Assembly: GCA_945947905.1 (NCBI GenBank)
Contig: CAMEZO010000008.1
Span: 1 to 33,365 of the forward strand
From: an uncultured bacterium
Lineage (GTDB): Bacteria; Verrucomicrobiota; Verrucomicrobiia; Verrucomicrobiales; Akkermansiaceae
Direction of reading: 5' to 3'
DNA: 33,365 bases
Shown: piece by piece, positions 1 through 11,729 of the stretch
Position numbering within the stretch: the first letter of the stretch is position 1
Layout: each line of letters starts with the position of its first letter
Notes under the pieces: generated by a model
What the model was told of the DNA's origin: nothing
The model's input: the letters and a program-made list of their open reading frames with translations, nothing else
Database searches by the model: none
Position numbers and translations under genes: made by a program

Positions 1-3
1 AAG

Positions 4-291
4 GACCGCGGAATAAAAGGAATTTTCGGAGACTGAAAGCCATGCAACTCTCAGGCGAGACTTCAGGGCAAATTCACAGTAGGTGGCTTTAGAATTTTAT
101 CAAACAATCAAGGGAGCTGCTATCCTGCCGGCATGCAGTCTGAACCGGGCTAAGTATGCCGATCAGTTTCCGAAATCTTCCTGAAATTCTGCGTTCTGAA
201 AACTTCAGTTACCTACTATCCCGGCGGCATGAAGTCTGTACCAAGCCAAGCATACCACCGACTCTCCGAAAATTCCTTTTATTCCGCGGTC
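4..291. repeat. Perfect 29-bp inverted repeat (4-32 and 263-291) bounding a ~288-bp segment
   Basis: gaccgcggaataaaaggaattttcggaga at 4-32 is the exact reverse complement of tctccgaaaattccttttattccgcggtc at 263-291. Confidence 0.9.
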
Positions 292-350
292 ATCATCCTC
301 TCGGGTTCTTCTACCACGGCGGTGTGAAGTCTTGGGTCCCGTCCCGTCAC
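115..350 (+). repeat. Degenerate ~95-bp direct repeat modules (3 copies, last one truncated); a fourth copy lies inverted at about 4-85
   Basis: tatcctgccggcatgcagtct (121), tatcccggcggcatgaagtct (217) and taccacggcggtgtgaagtct (312) recur at 96 and 95 bp. The reverse complement of 4-85 has the same acctact-N12-tgaagtct-N25-tctccgaaaa layout as the 211-291 copy. Confidence 0.75.
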
Positions 351-354
351 GATA

Positions 355-386
355 TGCAAAAGCGCGGCCCCGGGAAGGAGCCGCGC
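355..386 (-). terminator. Rho-independent terminator of groEL
   Basis: Minus strand reads GCGCGGC-loop-GCCGCGC followed by TTTTGC, about 26 nt after the groEL stop. Confidence 0.8.
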
Positions 387-411
387 TGAAAGTCGAGCTG
401 AGTGCGGGGGA

Positions 412-2079
<1,668 letters not shown>

Positions 2080-2106
2080 TTAAGATGTTGGGTGTTGCGG
2101 ATGGGA

Positions 2107-2391
2107 TCAGTCGATCACGGCCAGGATGTCGTTCTCGCTGAGGATGACGTAGGTGGTGCCGTTGTAGGTCACCTCCGTGCCGCCGTACTTGGTGATGAGC
2201 ACCTTGTCGTTGACGGCCACGTTGAAGACGATCTTGTTGCCGTCCTTGTCCGTGCCGCCGGTGCCGAGGGCACGCACGATGGCCTCTTGGGGTTTCTCCT
2301 TAGCGGTGTCCGGCAGGAACAGGCCGCCGGCCGTCTTGGTTTCTGCTTCGACACGCTCTACGAGCACACGTTGTCCGATGGGTTTGATCAT
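2107..2391 (-). CDS. groES: Co-chaperonin GroES
   Basis: MIKPIGQRVLVERVEAETKTAGGLFLPDTAKEKPQ...; 94 aa, directly upstream of groEL. Confidence 0.98.
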   Translation of the reverse strand: MIKPIGQRVLVERVEAETKTAGGLFLPDTAKEKPQEAIVRALGTGGTDKDGNKIVFNVAVNDKVLITKYGGTEVTYNGTTYVILSENDILAVID

Positions 2392-2410
2392 GGTATTGTC
2401 TGTTTTTGGT

Positions 2411-2457
2411 TAAAAAAGTTTCGGGAAGTCCCCCCGGGCAGGTTGCCCCGCCCGGGG
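2411..2457 (-). terminator. Intercistronic hairpin between dnaK and groES (attenuator, partial terminator or processing site)
   Basis: Minus strand CCCCGGGC-ggggcaacct-GCCCGGGG; a T6 run follows ~15 nt later, so it is not a canonical terminator. Confidence 0.45.
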
Positions 2458-2466
2458 AGTAGGGGG

Positions 2467-4431
<1,965 letters not shown>

Positions 4432-4444
4432 TTACCCCTATCCT

Positions 4445-4461
4445 TGCAAAGACCGTGCCAA
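4445..4461 (-). promoter_or_regulatory. Sigma-54 (-24/-12) promoter for dnaK
   Basis: Minus strand TTGGCACGGTCTTTGCA contains TGGCACG-N4-TTGCA with GG-N10-GC spacing. Expected TSS ~4434, 5' UTR ~54 nt. Confidence 0.85.
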
Positions 4462-4512
4462 CTCCTGAATGCGTGTGTTTTCAAGGGTTTTCGGGCTTTT
4501 TCGGCTCCGGGG

Positions 4513-4574
4513 AGCGACATTTTGCCGCAGTGAGGCGACAAACTGCCGCAGCGTGCATGCGACATTTTGCCGCA
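4513..4574. promoter_or_regulatory. Three 17-bp pseudo-palindromic sites, candidate enhancer-binding-protein sites upstream of dnaK
   Basis: AGCGACATTTTGCCGCA (4513-4529), GGCGACAAACTGCCGCA (4534-4550), TGCGACATTTTGCCGCA (4558-4574); consensus TGCGACA-N3-TGCCGCA. Confidence 0.75.
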
Positions 4575-4594
4575 TGTCAAGCGGTGCAGAATGC

Positions 4595-4623
4595 TTGACA
4601 AACGGGCCAAAGGAGAGTATGCT
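4595..4623 (+). promoter_or_regulatory. Sigma-70-like promoter of leuB
   Basis: TTGACA (4595-4600), 17 nt, TATGCT (4618-4623), 11 nt before the ATG. Confidence 0.75.
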
Positions 4624-4634
4624 GCCCCCGAACG

Positions 4635-5747
4635 ATGAACACCTACAGAATAGCAGTATTGGCGGGCGACGGAATCGGCCCGGAGGTGATGCACGAGGCC
4701 CTGCGCGTGTTGGATGCCGCCGAGGCCCGCTTTAACTTCAAGACCGAGCGGACGGCCTGCCCCGTGGGTGGTGCGGGCATCGACGCCTGCGGCAAGGCCC
4801 TGCCGGAGGCAACCTTGGCGGCCTGCGAGGCGGCGGATGCCATCCTCTTCGGCTCCGTGGGCGGCCCCAAGTGGGACACCCTTCCCCCGGATGAGCGCCC
4901 GGAGCGCGGGGCCCTGCTGCCGCTGCGCAAGCACTTCTCCCTGTATGCCAACCTGCGCCCCGGTCTCTGCCTGCCGGAGCTGGCGGAGGCCTCGCCCCTC
5001 AAGCCCTCCGTCATCGACGGCGGCTTCGATATGCTCTGCGTGCGCGAGCTCACCGGCGGCATGTACTTCGGGCAGCCGAAGTTCTACGGCGAGCGGGACG
5101 GCGAGACCATCGCACTGGATACCATGGTCTACAAGCGCACGGAGGTGGAGCGCATCGCCCATGTGGCCTTTACCGCCGCCCGCGGCCGCAGCAAGCGCCT
5201 GTGCAGTGTGGACAAGGCGAACGTGCTCAGCTCCTCCGTCATGTGGCGCGAGGTGATGAACGAGATCGCCCGTGAGTACCCCGATGTGGAGCTGACGCAT
5301 ATGTATGTGGACAACGCCGCCATGCAGTTGGTGAAGAACCCCAAGCAGTTCGATGTGTTTGTGACGGAAAACACCTTCGGCGACATCCTGACGGACGAAA
5401 TGGCCATGGTCTGCGGCTCCATCGGCGTGCTGCCCAGTGCCTCCCTCTGCTGCAACGGCGGCACCACCTTCGGCCTGTATGAGCCCTCCGGCGGCTCTGC
5501 CCCGGACATTGCGGGCAAGGGCATTGCCAACCCCATCGCGCAGATTCTCTCCCTGGCCATGCTGCTGCGCTACACCTGCCGCGAGACCGCCGCCGCCGAT
5601 GCCATCGAGGCTGCTGTCCGCTCTGCCATCGCCGCCGGCTACCGCACGGCAGACTTGGCCACCGGCGCCCCCGGTGAGAAACGCGTCTCCACCTCCGAGA
5701 TGGGCTCCGCCATCATCGCCGCCCTCGCTGCCACCCCCAACGCCTGA
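4635..5747 (+). CDS. leuB: 3-isopropylmalate dehydrogenase
   Basis: [26 protein letters not shown]..., [54 protein letters not shown]. Confidence 0.97.
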   Translation: MNTYRIAVLAGDGIGPEVMHEALRVLDAAEARFNFKTERTACPVGGAGIDACGKALPEATLAACEAADAILFGSVGGPKWDTLPPDERPERGALLPLRKHFSLYANLRPGLCLPELAEASPLKPSVIDGGFDMLCVRELTGGMYFGQPKFYGERDGETIALDTMVYKRTEVERIAHVAFTAARGRSKRLCSVDKANVLSSSVMWREVMNEIAREYPDVELTHMYVDNAAMQLVKNPKQFDVFVTENTFGDILTDEMAMVCGSIGVLPSASLCCNGGTTFGLYEPSGGSAPDIAGKGIANPIAQILSLAMLLRYTCRETAAADAIEAAVRSAIAAGYRTADLATGAPGEKRVSTSEMGSAIIAALAATPNA

Positions 5748-5752
5748 GCACC

Positions 5753-6337
5753 ATGACCGCATCGACAACGGAACCGACGCCGGAGTCCGTGAGCACCGAT
5801 CCCCTCTTGGTCATCATGTGCCCCGGCTTCGAGGAAATGGAGTTCACGGCCCCCGTGGACATTCTGCGCCGCCTGGGCATCTCCGTCACGACGGCGGGCT
5901 TGCAGAGCCGCAATGTGGAGGGCGCGCACGGCATCACCATGCGCGCCGACATGCTGCTGGTGGATGTAGATACCGCCTGCTTCAGCGGTGTGATCCTGCC
6001 CGGCGGCCCCGCCTCTTGGACCCTGAGGGACACCCCGGCTGTGTTGAAAATCGTGCGCGAGATGAATGCTGCCGGCAAGCCCGTAGCCGCCATCTGCGCC
6101 GCGCCTTTGGCCTTGGAGGCCGCCGGTGTCATCAAGGGTCGTCGCGTGACCTGCTACCCCTCCGTGCAGGCGGATTTGACCTCCGCTACGGTGTGCCAAG
6201 AGCCTACGTGCACGGACGGCAACATCATCACCGGCAAGGGACCCTGCGCCGCGGCTGAATTCGGCTTCGCTCTGGGTTCCTACCTGGGCAAGGCGGAAGA
6301 AGTGGCGCGCCTGCGCCGCGAGATGTGCCAAGGCTGA
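5753..6337 (+). CDS. DJ-1/PfpI (ThiJ/YajL-like) family protein
   Basis: VIMCPGFEEMEFTAPVDILRRLG..., VILPGGPASW, AAICAAPLALEAAGVIKGRRVTCYPS. Confidence 0.92.
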   Translation: MTASTTEPTPESVSTDPLLVIMCPGFEEMEFTAPVDILRRLGISVTTAGLQSRNVEGAHGITMRADMLLVDVDTACFSGVILPGGPASWTLRDTPAVLKIVREMNAAGKPVAAICAAPLALEAAGVIKGRRVTCYPSVQADLTSATVCQEPTCTDGNIITGKGPCAAAEFGFALGSYLGKAEEVARLRREMCQG

Positions 6338-6396
6338 TCCCCGCCTGCCGAGCGTTTACCCCGCCGTGCTGCCTCCGTGCCCGCGGCGGGTTTGCA

Positions 6397-7011
6397 TTAC
6401 CCTTCCTGCACCAGGGCCTGCACACAGATGGCAGACCAAGACTCCAGCCGTTCGCGCAGGGGGCCGTTCAACTCCGCCGGGCTGCGGAAGGCTAATTGCG
6501 CCAGGGCTTTCTCGTTCGGCGCCACTTCCTCGCTGTCCAGCTCAAAGCGGTGGACAATCCCCAGGTGCACGGAACCCACGCTGTTCGTGTCGTCATTAAT
6601 GACGGCATACAGCCGCTGCTGCGCCGTGCCGGAGAAGGTGATTTCCTCCCGAATCTCGCGCTCCACCCCCGCCAGGTAGGTCTCCACGCTGTCCGCCAGA
6701 CCATCCACGGGGTTGATGTGCCCGCCGATGCCCACGGACATCTTATCGTGCAGGCGTGTCTCGTTGCCCTTGGCCGTGCGGGTGTAGGCCAGCACGCGCC
6801 CCGCATGGGTAAAGATAGCATAGGCGATCAGCTGCTTGAACTGCGGATTTTCCTCCGCCTGCGCGCGGTCCATGTAGCGCGCCACCCCCGGGCGCAGGAA
6901 AGCCGCGAGGTAATCCTGCGGGTTCATACGCACCCCGTTGAATGCCCCCACGGCTTCAAACGCCTCGCGAGGCACCACCAGCACCTGTTCTCCATGATAA
7001 TCTACGGCCAT
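6397..7011 (-). CDS. NUDIX-type predicted phosphoesterase/hydrolase
   Basis: MAVDYHGEQVLVVPREAFEAVGAFNGV..., GGHINPVDGLADSVETYLAGVEREIREEI is Nudix-box-like. The track ORF starts further upstream; the promoter position supports 7011. Confidence 0.75.
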   Translation of the reverse strand: MAVDYHGEQVLVVPREAFEAVGAFNGVRMNPQDYLAAFLRPGVARYMDRAQAEENPQFKQLIAYAIFTHAGRVLAYTRTAKGNETRLHDKMSVGIGGHINPVDGLADSVETYLAGVEREIREEITFSGTAQQRLYAVINDDTNSVGSVHLGIVHRFELDSEEVAPNEKALAQLAFRSPAELNGPLRERLESWSAICVQALVQEG

Positions 7012-7017
7012 GCGCCC

Positions 7018-7046
7018 AGTGTAGCGCACTCCCCGCCCGCGGTCAA
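7018..7046 (-). promoter_or_regulatory. Sigma-70-like promoter of the NUDIX gene
   Basis: TTGACC-17-TACACT on the minus strand, 6 nt before the ATG. Confidence 0.7.
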
Positions 7047-7145
7047 GCCCTTTCCGCAGCGCCCGCCGGGTAGGTGGATATTTTGCCGCCCTGCGCAAGA
7101 TGGAGGTTGCCAACGCGGGGGGGAATGTGCTACAATGGGTGCGGG

Positions 7146-9314
7146 ATGAGTGAAATAGCTGTCGAAGGTCTGGAGTATGTCAGTGCGCAACCCGTGTGGG
7201 TTGTGCCGAATCGCGTTGATCTCGAGGTTTTGGCAGCTATTGAAACGGCGTTGGGCGGGCGCGACAAGATTGCCTGGGTGATTGACCGGGCCATGCCGCC
7301 GAGCCGAGAAGTGGGCAGCTACCTGCGGGAGCGTGGGGCGATCGGTGCCCATCTGCGGCAGAGGCCGGACTCCCGACAGGAGAATGCTGCGTACAGTATC
7401 CGCATGCTGCTGGAGCAGGGGCGCCATGTGGTGCTGCTGCCCGGAAGAACGGCCCAAGCGGGGGGCTTGTTGACCGATATTCCCGCCGAGGTGCTTCATT
7501 TTCTGGATGATATAGGCATGAGTGCCGTGCCGCTGTACGTCGGGATGTTTAATAACAGTATCGCCGGCGGCTGCACCTCCGAGGCACCGCATGATATGGT
7601 GCGTCTGCGCTTCTGCCGCCCCCTGACGGCCGGGCCGCAGCTTGCCGAGCGCCTGCGCCGGGCTTGGATGGAGGCCGACGCGGACTATTTGTCAGCGCAT
7701 CCCCTGATCGACCGTGCGGACCTGACCGAGCAGTTGGTGCGCGCTATCTGCCGCCGGCCGGAAGCCTGCATCATCGACGGTGTTGACGACAGCCGCATGC
7801 GCTATGACGAGGTGCTGCGCTTGGCTCTGACCCTGGCCGAATACCTGCGCAAGTGCGTCAGCACCCGCCGCCTGGGCATCATTCTCCCCCCGGGTAAGCC
7901 TGCGACCATCGCTAACCTGGCCTGTCTGCTGGCCGGGATCTCGCCTGTTAATATCAATTACCGCGCCGGGGCGGAGCAATTCCGCCGCACCTGTTCGGTG
8001 GCCCGTATCTCCCGCTTCCTGACGGAGCGACGCTTCCCCGATATGCACCGGGATTTCCCCTGGCCGTACGGGCGAGATCTCCTGTTCGTGGACGAGATCC
8101 TGAATGCGCGGCGGTCCTCGCTCAGTCGTTTTCTGAGCAGCCGGCGTGCCCTGAATCCGGAGCGCATTCTCAAATCCCTGGGACGCAAGGCCCCCGGGGC
8201 GGACGATGAAGCCCTGCTCATGTTCACCGGGGGAGCCTTTGCGCCGCCGCTCGCCGTGCCGCACACGCACCGCATGGTGCTGGCCGCGGCCATGCAGATG
8301 CACGCTCGACTGGGCCTGCCGGAGGGAGCGAGGGTGCTGGCCGGGCAGCCCCTGTACACCCCTGCGGGACTGCATACCGGCCTGCTGCTTCCTTTGCTCT
8401 GCGGCTATGATATGGTCACCTATACCTCCTACACCATGTACGAGCGTCTCGGTGAGCTGGCTGCGGAATATCATACATCGCTCTCTCTGTCACACCCCGG
8501 TTTTGCCCTCAATCTCATGAAGCAGAAGAACGGCACCGCCGGGGCCGGTATCTCGCGTTTTCTGGTGGAGGGCGAGACCCTGCCGCCGGATCTTCTGCGT
8601 CAGGCGGCGGGGAGCTACAAGACCGTGCTTCTGCCCGCCTACAGCATGGCGGAAAGTACCTCCCTCATCTCCTGTTGCATGCCCACCCCGGCCCCGGCCG
8701 AAGGTCAGGGGATAACGCGCTGCGGCTGCCCGGGCAGCACAGGGATGCTTCTGCCGGGGATGGCCGCGCGCATTACCGAGGACGCCGAGGGCATCAAGCC
8801 CACCCCCGCCGGAGCTCCCGGCTTGCTCCACCTTCGCGGGGCCAATGTGTTCCGGGGCTATTCGGGGCAGGCGCCGCGCACCGATGCTTGGTTCTGCACC
8901 GATGATATCGCGCGCTTTGCACCGGATGGCTCGCTGGTTATCCTGGGGCGCAAGTGCCGTTTCTCCCGCGTCAACGGTGAGCTTATCTCCCACGCCGATT
9001 TGGAGGATGCGCTGTACCGCATCTTTAACATTGACCGGATGGAGACGAGGCGCAGCCTGGCCGTTGTCGGGTTGGAGATGGGGCCGAACCGCCCGGACCT
9101 CATTTTCCTGATCTCGACCCTCCCCCAGCACAGGGTGATTACCCAGAACGAGATGATTGCCCTGCGCTATGCTCTGCGCAACGAGGGCTTCAGCCTGAAC
9201 TGGGTGCCGCATCGTATCCTCGGCGCGCGCTCGATCCCGACGCTTCAGGACGGCAGTCTGGATTATCTTACCTGTGTGAACAATATCCGAGCCGTTCAGG
9301 AGCAGAGCAACTGA
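7146..9314 (+). CDS. Fusion of a degenerate PlsC-like acyltransferase domain and an AMP-binding (acyl-CoA/ACP synthetase-like) domain
   Basis: Start MSEIAVEGLEYVSAQPVWVVPNRVD...; C-terminal DDIARFAPDGSLVILGRKCRFSRVNGELISHADLEDALY matches adenylate-forming enzymes. The track start at 7074 lies upstream of the likely promoter. Confidence 0.75.
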   Translation: MSEIAVEGLEYVSAQPVWVVPNRVDLEVLAAIETALGGRDKIAWVIDRAMPPSREVGSYLRERGAIGAHLRQRPDSRQENAAYSIRMLLEQGRHVVLLPGRTAQAGGLLTDIPAEVLHFLDDIGMSAVPLYVGMFNNSIAGGCTSEAPHDMVRLRFCRPLTAGPQLAERLRRAWMEADADYLSAHPLIDRADLTEQLVRAICRRPEACIIDGVDDSRMRYDEVLRLALTLAEYLRKCVSTRRLGIILPPGKPATIANLACLLAGISPVNINYRAGAEQFRRTCSVARISRFLTERRFPDMHRDFPWPYGRDLLFVDEILNARRSSLSRFLSSRRALNPERILKSLGRKAPGADDEALLMFTGGAFAPPLAVPHTHRMVLAAAMQMHARLGLPEGARVLAGQPLYTPAGLHTGLLLPLLCGYDMVTYTSYTMYERLGELAAEYHTSLSLSHPGFALNLMKQKNGTAGAGISRFLVEGETLPPDLLRQAAGSYKTVLLPAYSMAESTSLISCCMPTPAPAEGQGITRCGCPGSTGMLLPGMAARITEDAEGIKPTPAGAPGLLHLRGANVFRGYSGQAPRTDAWFCTDDIARFAPDGSLVILGRKCRFSRVNGELISHADLEDALYRIFNIDRMETRRSLAVVGLEMGPNRPDLIFLISTLPQHRVITQNEMIALRYALRNEGFSLNWVPHRILGARSIPTLQDGSLDYLTCVNNIRAVQEQSN

Positions 9315-9317
9315 TTT

Positions 9318-10259
9318 ATGGACGAGCCGCCCGCCATCACCACCGCTGCCACCCGCCGCAGTGCAGACTCTGCGGCAACGACGTCGGCGGCTTACGCTCT
9401 CCCGCCGGGAAGTATGCTGCATGGCTTCCGGCTGCGCCGTACCCTCGGTTCCGGCGGTTTCGGTATCACCTACTTGGCGGAGGACCCCATGCTGTGCCGT
9501 CCGGTGGTGATCAAGGAGAACTTCCCCGCCTCTGCCTGCCGCCGTCGGGCAGGCTCGCCGCTCGTCTCCCTCGTGGATGAAGGCCGCCGCGATTCCTTTG
9601 ATTGGGCCTTGCGCAACTTCCTGCGCGAGGCGCGGCTCCTCGCCTCGCTCGCCCACCCGGGGATCGCTCGCGTCTTTTCTTACTTCAGCGCGAATAATAC
9701 GGTTTATTACGTTACGGAGTACATTGACGGCCCCTCTGCTGCTCATCTGGTGCAGGACTATGCCCGACACGGGCTTGCCATTCCCCAGGAGGCGTTCTTT
9801 GCGCTCATGGTGCGCCTTCTCGATGCCTTGGATTATATCCATGATAAGCGGCTCCTGCACTGTGACATCAAACCGGATAACATTCTTATCACAGAGGCGG
9901 GGCTCCCCGTGCTCATTGACTTCGGCGCCGCGCACGAGCAGGGCGTCCTCTCCGATGACGGTTACGTGGAGTCCCCCGGTTTCACCCCCCCGGAGCAGGT
10001 TTCTTCCGGCGGACGCCTCGGTCCGATGACTGACCTCTATGCCCTCGGAGCCAGTCTCTATTATTTGCTCACCCTCCGCTGCCTCCCCTCCTCCCGTCAG
10101 CGCGAGCTCTACGACACCGTCGAACCCCTGGAGGGTAACCCCCGCCTCCGCAGCCTCTACCACCCCCGCATCCTGGCTTCCATCGACCGTGCCATCTCCC
10201 CCGACCCCCGCGCCCGCTTCCAATCCGTCGGCGCCTGGATCGAAGCCCTGAGGATTTAG
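9318..10259 (+). CDS. Serine/threonine protein kinase (catalytic domain only)
   Basis: LGSGGFGITYLAED, VVIKENFP, LLHCDIKPDNILITEAGLPVLIDFGAAHE, PPEQV. Confidence 0.93.
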   Translation: MDEPPAITTAATRRSADSAATTSAAYALPPGSMLHGFRLRRTLGSGGFGITYLAEDPMLCRPVVIKENFPASACRRRAGSPLVSLVDEGRRDSFDWALRNFLREARLLASLAHPGIARVFSYFSANNTVYYVTEYIDGPSAAHLVQDYARHGLAIPQEAFFALMVRLLDALDYIHDKRLLHCDIKPDNILITEAGLPVLIDFGAAHEQGVLSDDGYVESPGFTPPEQVSSGGRLGPMTDLYALGASLYYLLTLRCLPSSRQRELYDTVEPLEGNPRLRSLYHPRILASIDRAISPDPRARFQSVGAWIEALRI

Positions 10260-10371
10260 AGGTCGTTCCATGCCCTTACATTTTCCTGTAATCTGTCAGC
10301 ATACATGTTTCCCCCTTGACTCCGAGGGCGGGCGGGGATAGAATACCGGCAACACCAACCCATTGAGCACC

Positions 10372-11196
10372 ATGTTCTTCTATACTGTTCCGCAAAATCA
10401 CTGCGTCATCATCATGCGCTTCGGGAGACCTGTTTCCGTCAAGGGAGCGGGGTGGCATATTCTGATACCGTTTTTGGACAAGCTGCACGATGTGCGGGAG
10501 TTCAACCACTGGACGGAGACCTACAAGGAAAATCCGCTGGGGATGGGCTGCTTCATCGAGCTCTCCGAGCAGGTGATGGACACCCAGAAGCGCCCCTACA
10601 TCACCAAGGATAACGTCAACGTGCAGGTCAACAGCATCATCCGCTGGCGTATTGTGGACGCCCGGAAGGCTGTGTTCGACGTGGACAAGCTGCATGAGTC
10701 CCTCCGGGAGTGCTCGCTCAACGAACTGCGGGCGCAGATCGGCACCATGACGCTGGACGAGTTGTCCTCCAACCGCACGGAGCTGTCGCAGCGAGTGCAG
10801 AAGTCCGTGATGGCCACCGCCACGCGCTGGGGGGTTGTCATTGCCTCCGTGGAGATTCAGGACATCCACTGCGATGAATCCACCAAGCAGGCGATGCTGG
10901 CACAGATGGCAGCGGAGCGCAGCAGCCGCGCCGCCGTGTTGGATGCCGAGGGTAAGAGCAAGGCCCTGCTGACGATGGCCAATGCGCAGCGAGAGGCCCT
11001 GCTCATCAGCGCGCAGGCCGAGAAAGAATACCTGGAGACCCTCACCGCCGTGGTGGGTGCGGAGGCTGCTGCCAAGATTCTGCTCAACCGCCAGATGCTG
11101 GACAGCTACGCAACCATTACGGCCAACCCCGCGGCCCAGGTCTACCTGCCGGCCGGCACCCCGGTGGTGGCTGCCGCAGCCCCCCACAAGCCATGA
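10372..11196 (+). CDS. SPFH/Band 7 (stomatin-prohibitin) domain protein
   Basis: MFFYTVPQNHCVIIMRFGRPVSVKGAGWHILIPFLDKLHDVREF..., C-terminal Ala/Glu-rich coil. The track start at 10363 is a TTG; an ATG lies at 10372. Confidence 0.88.
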   Translation: MFFYTVPQNHCVIIMRFGRPVSVKGAGWHILIPFLDKLHDVREFNHWTETYKENPLGMGCFIELSEQVMDTQKRPYITKDNVNVQVNSIIRWRIVDARKAVFDVDKLHESLRECSLNELRAQIGTMTLDELSSNRTELSQRVQKSVMATATRWGVVIASVEIQDIHCDESTKQAMLAQMAAERSSRAAVLDAEGKSKALLTMANAQREALLISAQAEKEYLETLTAVVGAEAAAKILLNRQMLDSYATITANPAAQVYLPAGTPVVAAAAPHKP

Positions 11197-11681
11197 GCGC
11201 CCTCCCGGACTTTAGCGCCCTGCAAACAGCCGCCCTGCCGGAGTGGCTGCTTGCAGTCTCCCTGGTCCTGATGCTGCTGGACCTCTTCATTGACACCTCC
11301 TTTTTGGCCTATATTTCGCTGGCGGTTTTCTCCCTGTGGGGCACACAGACCGTGGCTGCACATGCGGGCATCGGGCTGCCGTGGACGGGGCTTGTCTTTC
11401 TGCTGCTCTACGCCCTCGGGGTTTGGCTGTATGTCTTCGAATGCCGCGTCATCGCGCGTTCGTTCCTGCTGAAATACCTTACCCGCGGGGCACCGCCGGA
11501 GCTGAAGGAAGCCGCCATCGGGCGCACGGGTATCATTCAACGCGCGGGGAACTCCTTTGCCCTGTCGGTTGATGACGAATTGCTCCCCATTGACCCCGCC
11601 TGCGCCGCCGACCTGCGGGAGGGGGAATCCGCTACCATTACCGCCTGGAACGGGGGCTTGGTACAAGTTCGCCGTTCCTGA
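11193..11681 (+). CDS. NfeD-like membrane protein
   Basis: Two or more hydrophobic segments, then an OB-like C-terminus (GRTGIIQRAGNSFALSVDDELLPID...); ATGA overlap with the SPFH gene. Confidence 0.75.
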   Translation: MSALPDFSALQTAALPEWLLAVSLVLMLLDLFIDTSFLAYISLAVFSLWGTQTVAAHAGIGLPWTGLVFLLLYALGVWLYVFECRVIARSFLLKYLTRGAPPELKEAAIGRTGIIQRAGNSFALSVDDELLPIDPACAADLREGESATITAWNGGLVQVRRS

Positions 11682-11691
11682 AAAAGACGGC

Positions 11692-11720
11692 TTGACACAC
11701 CGCTGCCGTCAGCGTATACT
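11692..11720 (+). promoter_or_regulatory. Sigma-70-like promoter of the ankyrin lipoprotein gene
   Basis: TTGACA-17-TATACT, 9 nt before the ATG. Confidence 0.8.
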
Positions 11721-11729
11721 CACACCGTA

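Noticed and set aside
156-389. 77-aa ORF in the repeat field
   Set aside because: Runs through degenerate repeat modules and into the groEL terminator; no promoter or domain support.
8490-10271. 593-aa minus-strand ORF
   Set aside because: Antisense of the AMP-binding and kinase genes, which have clear family motifs.
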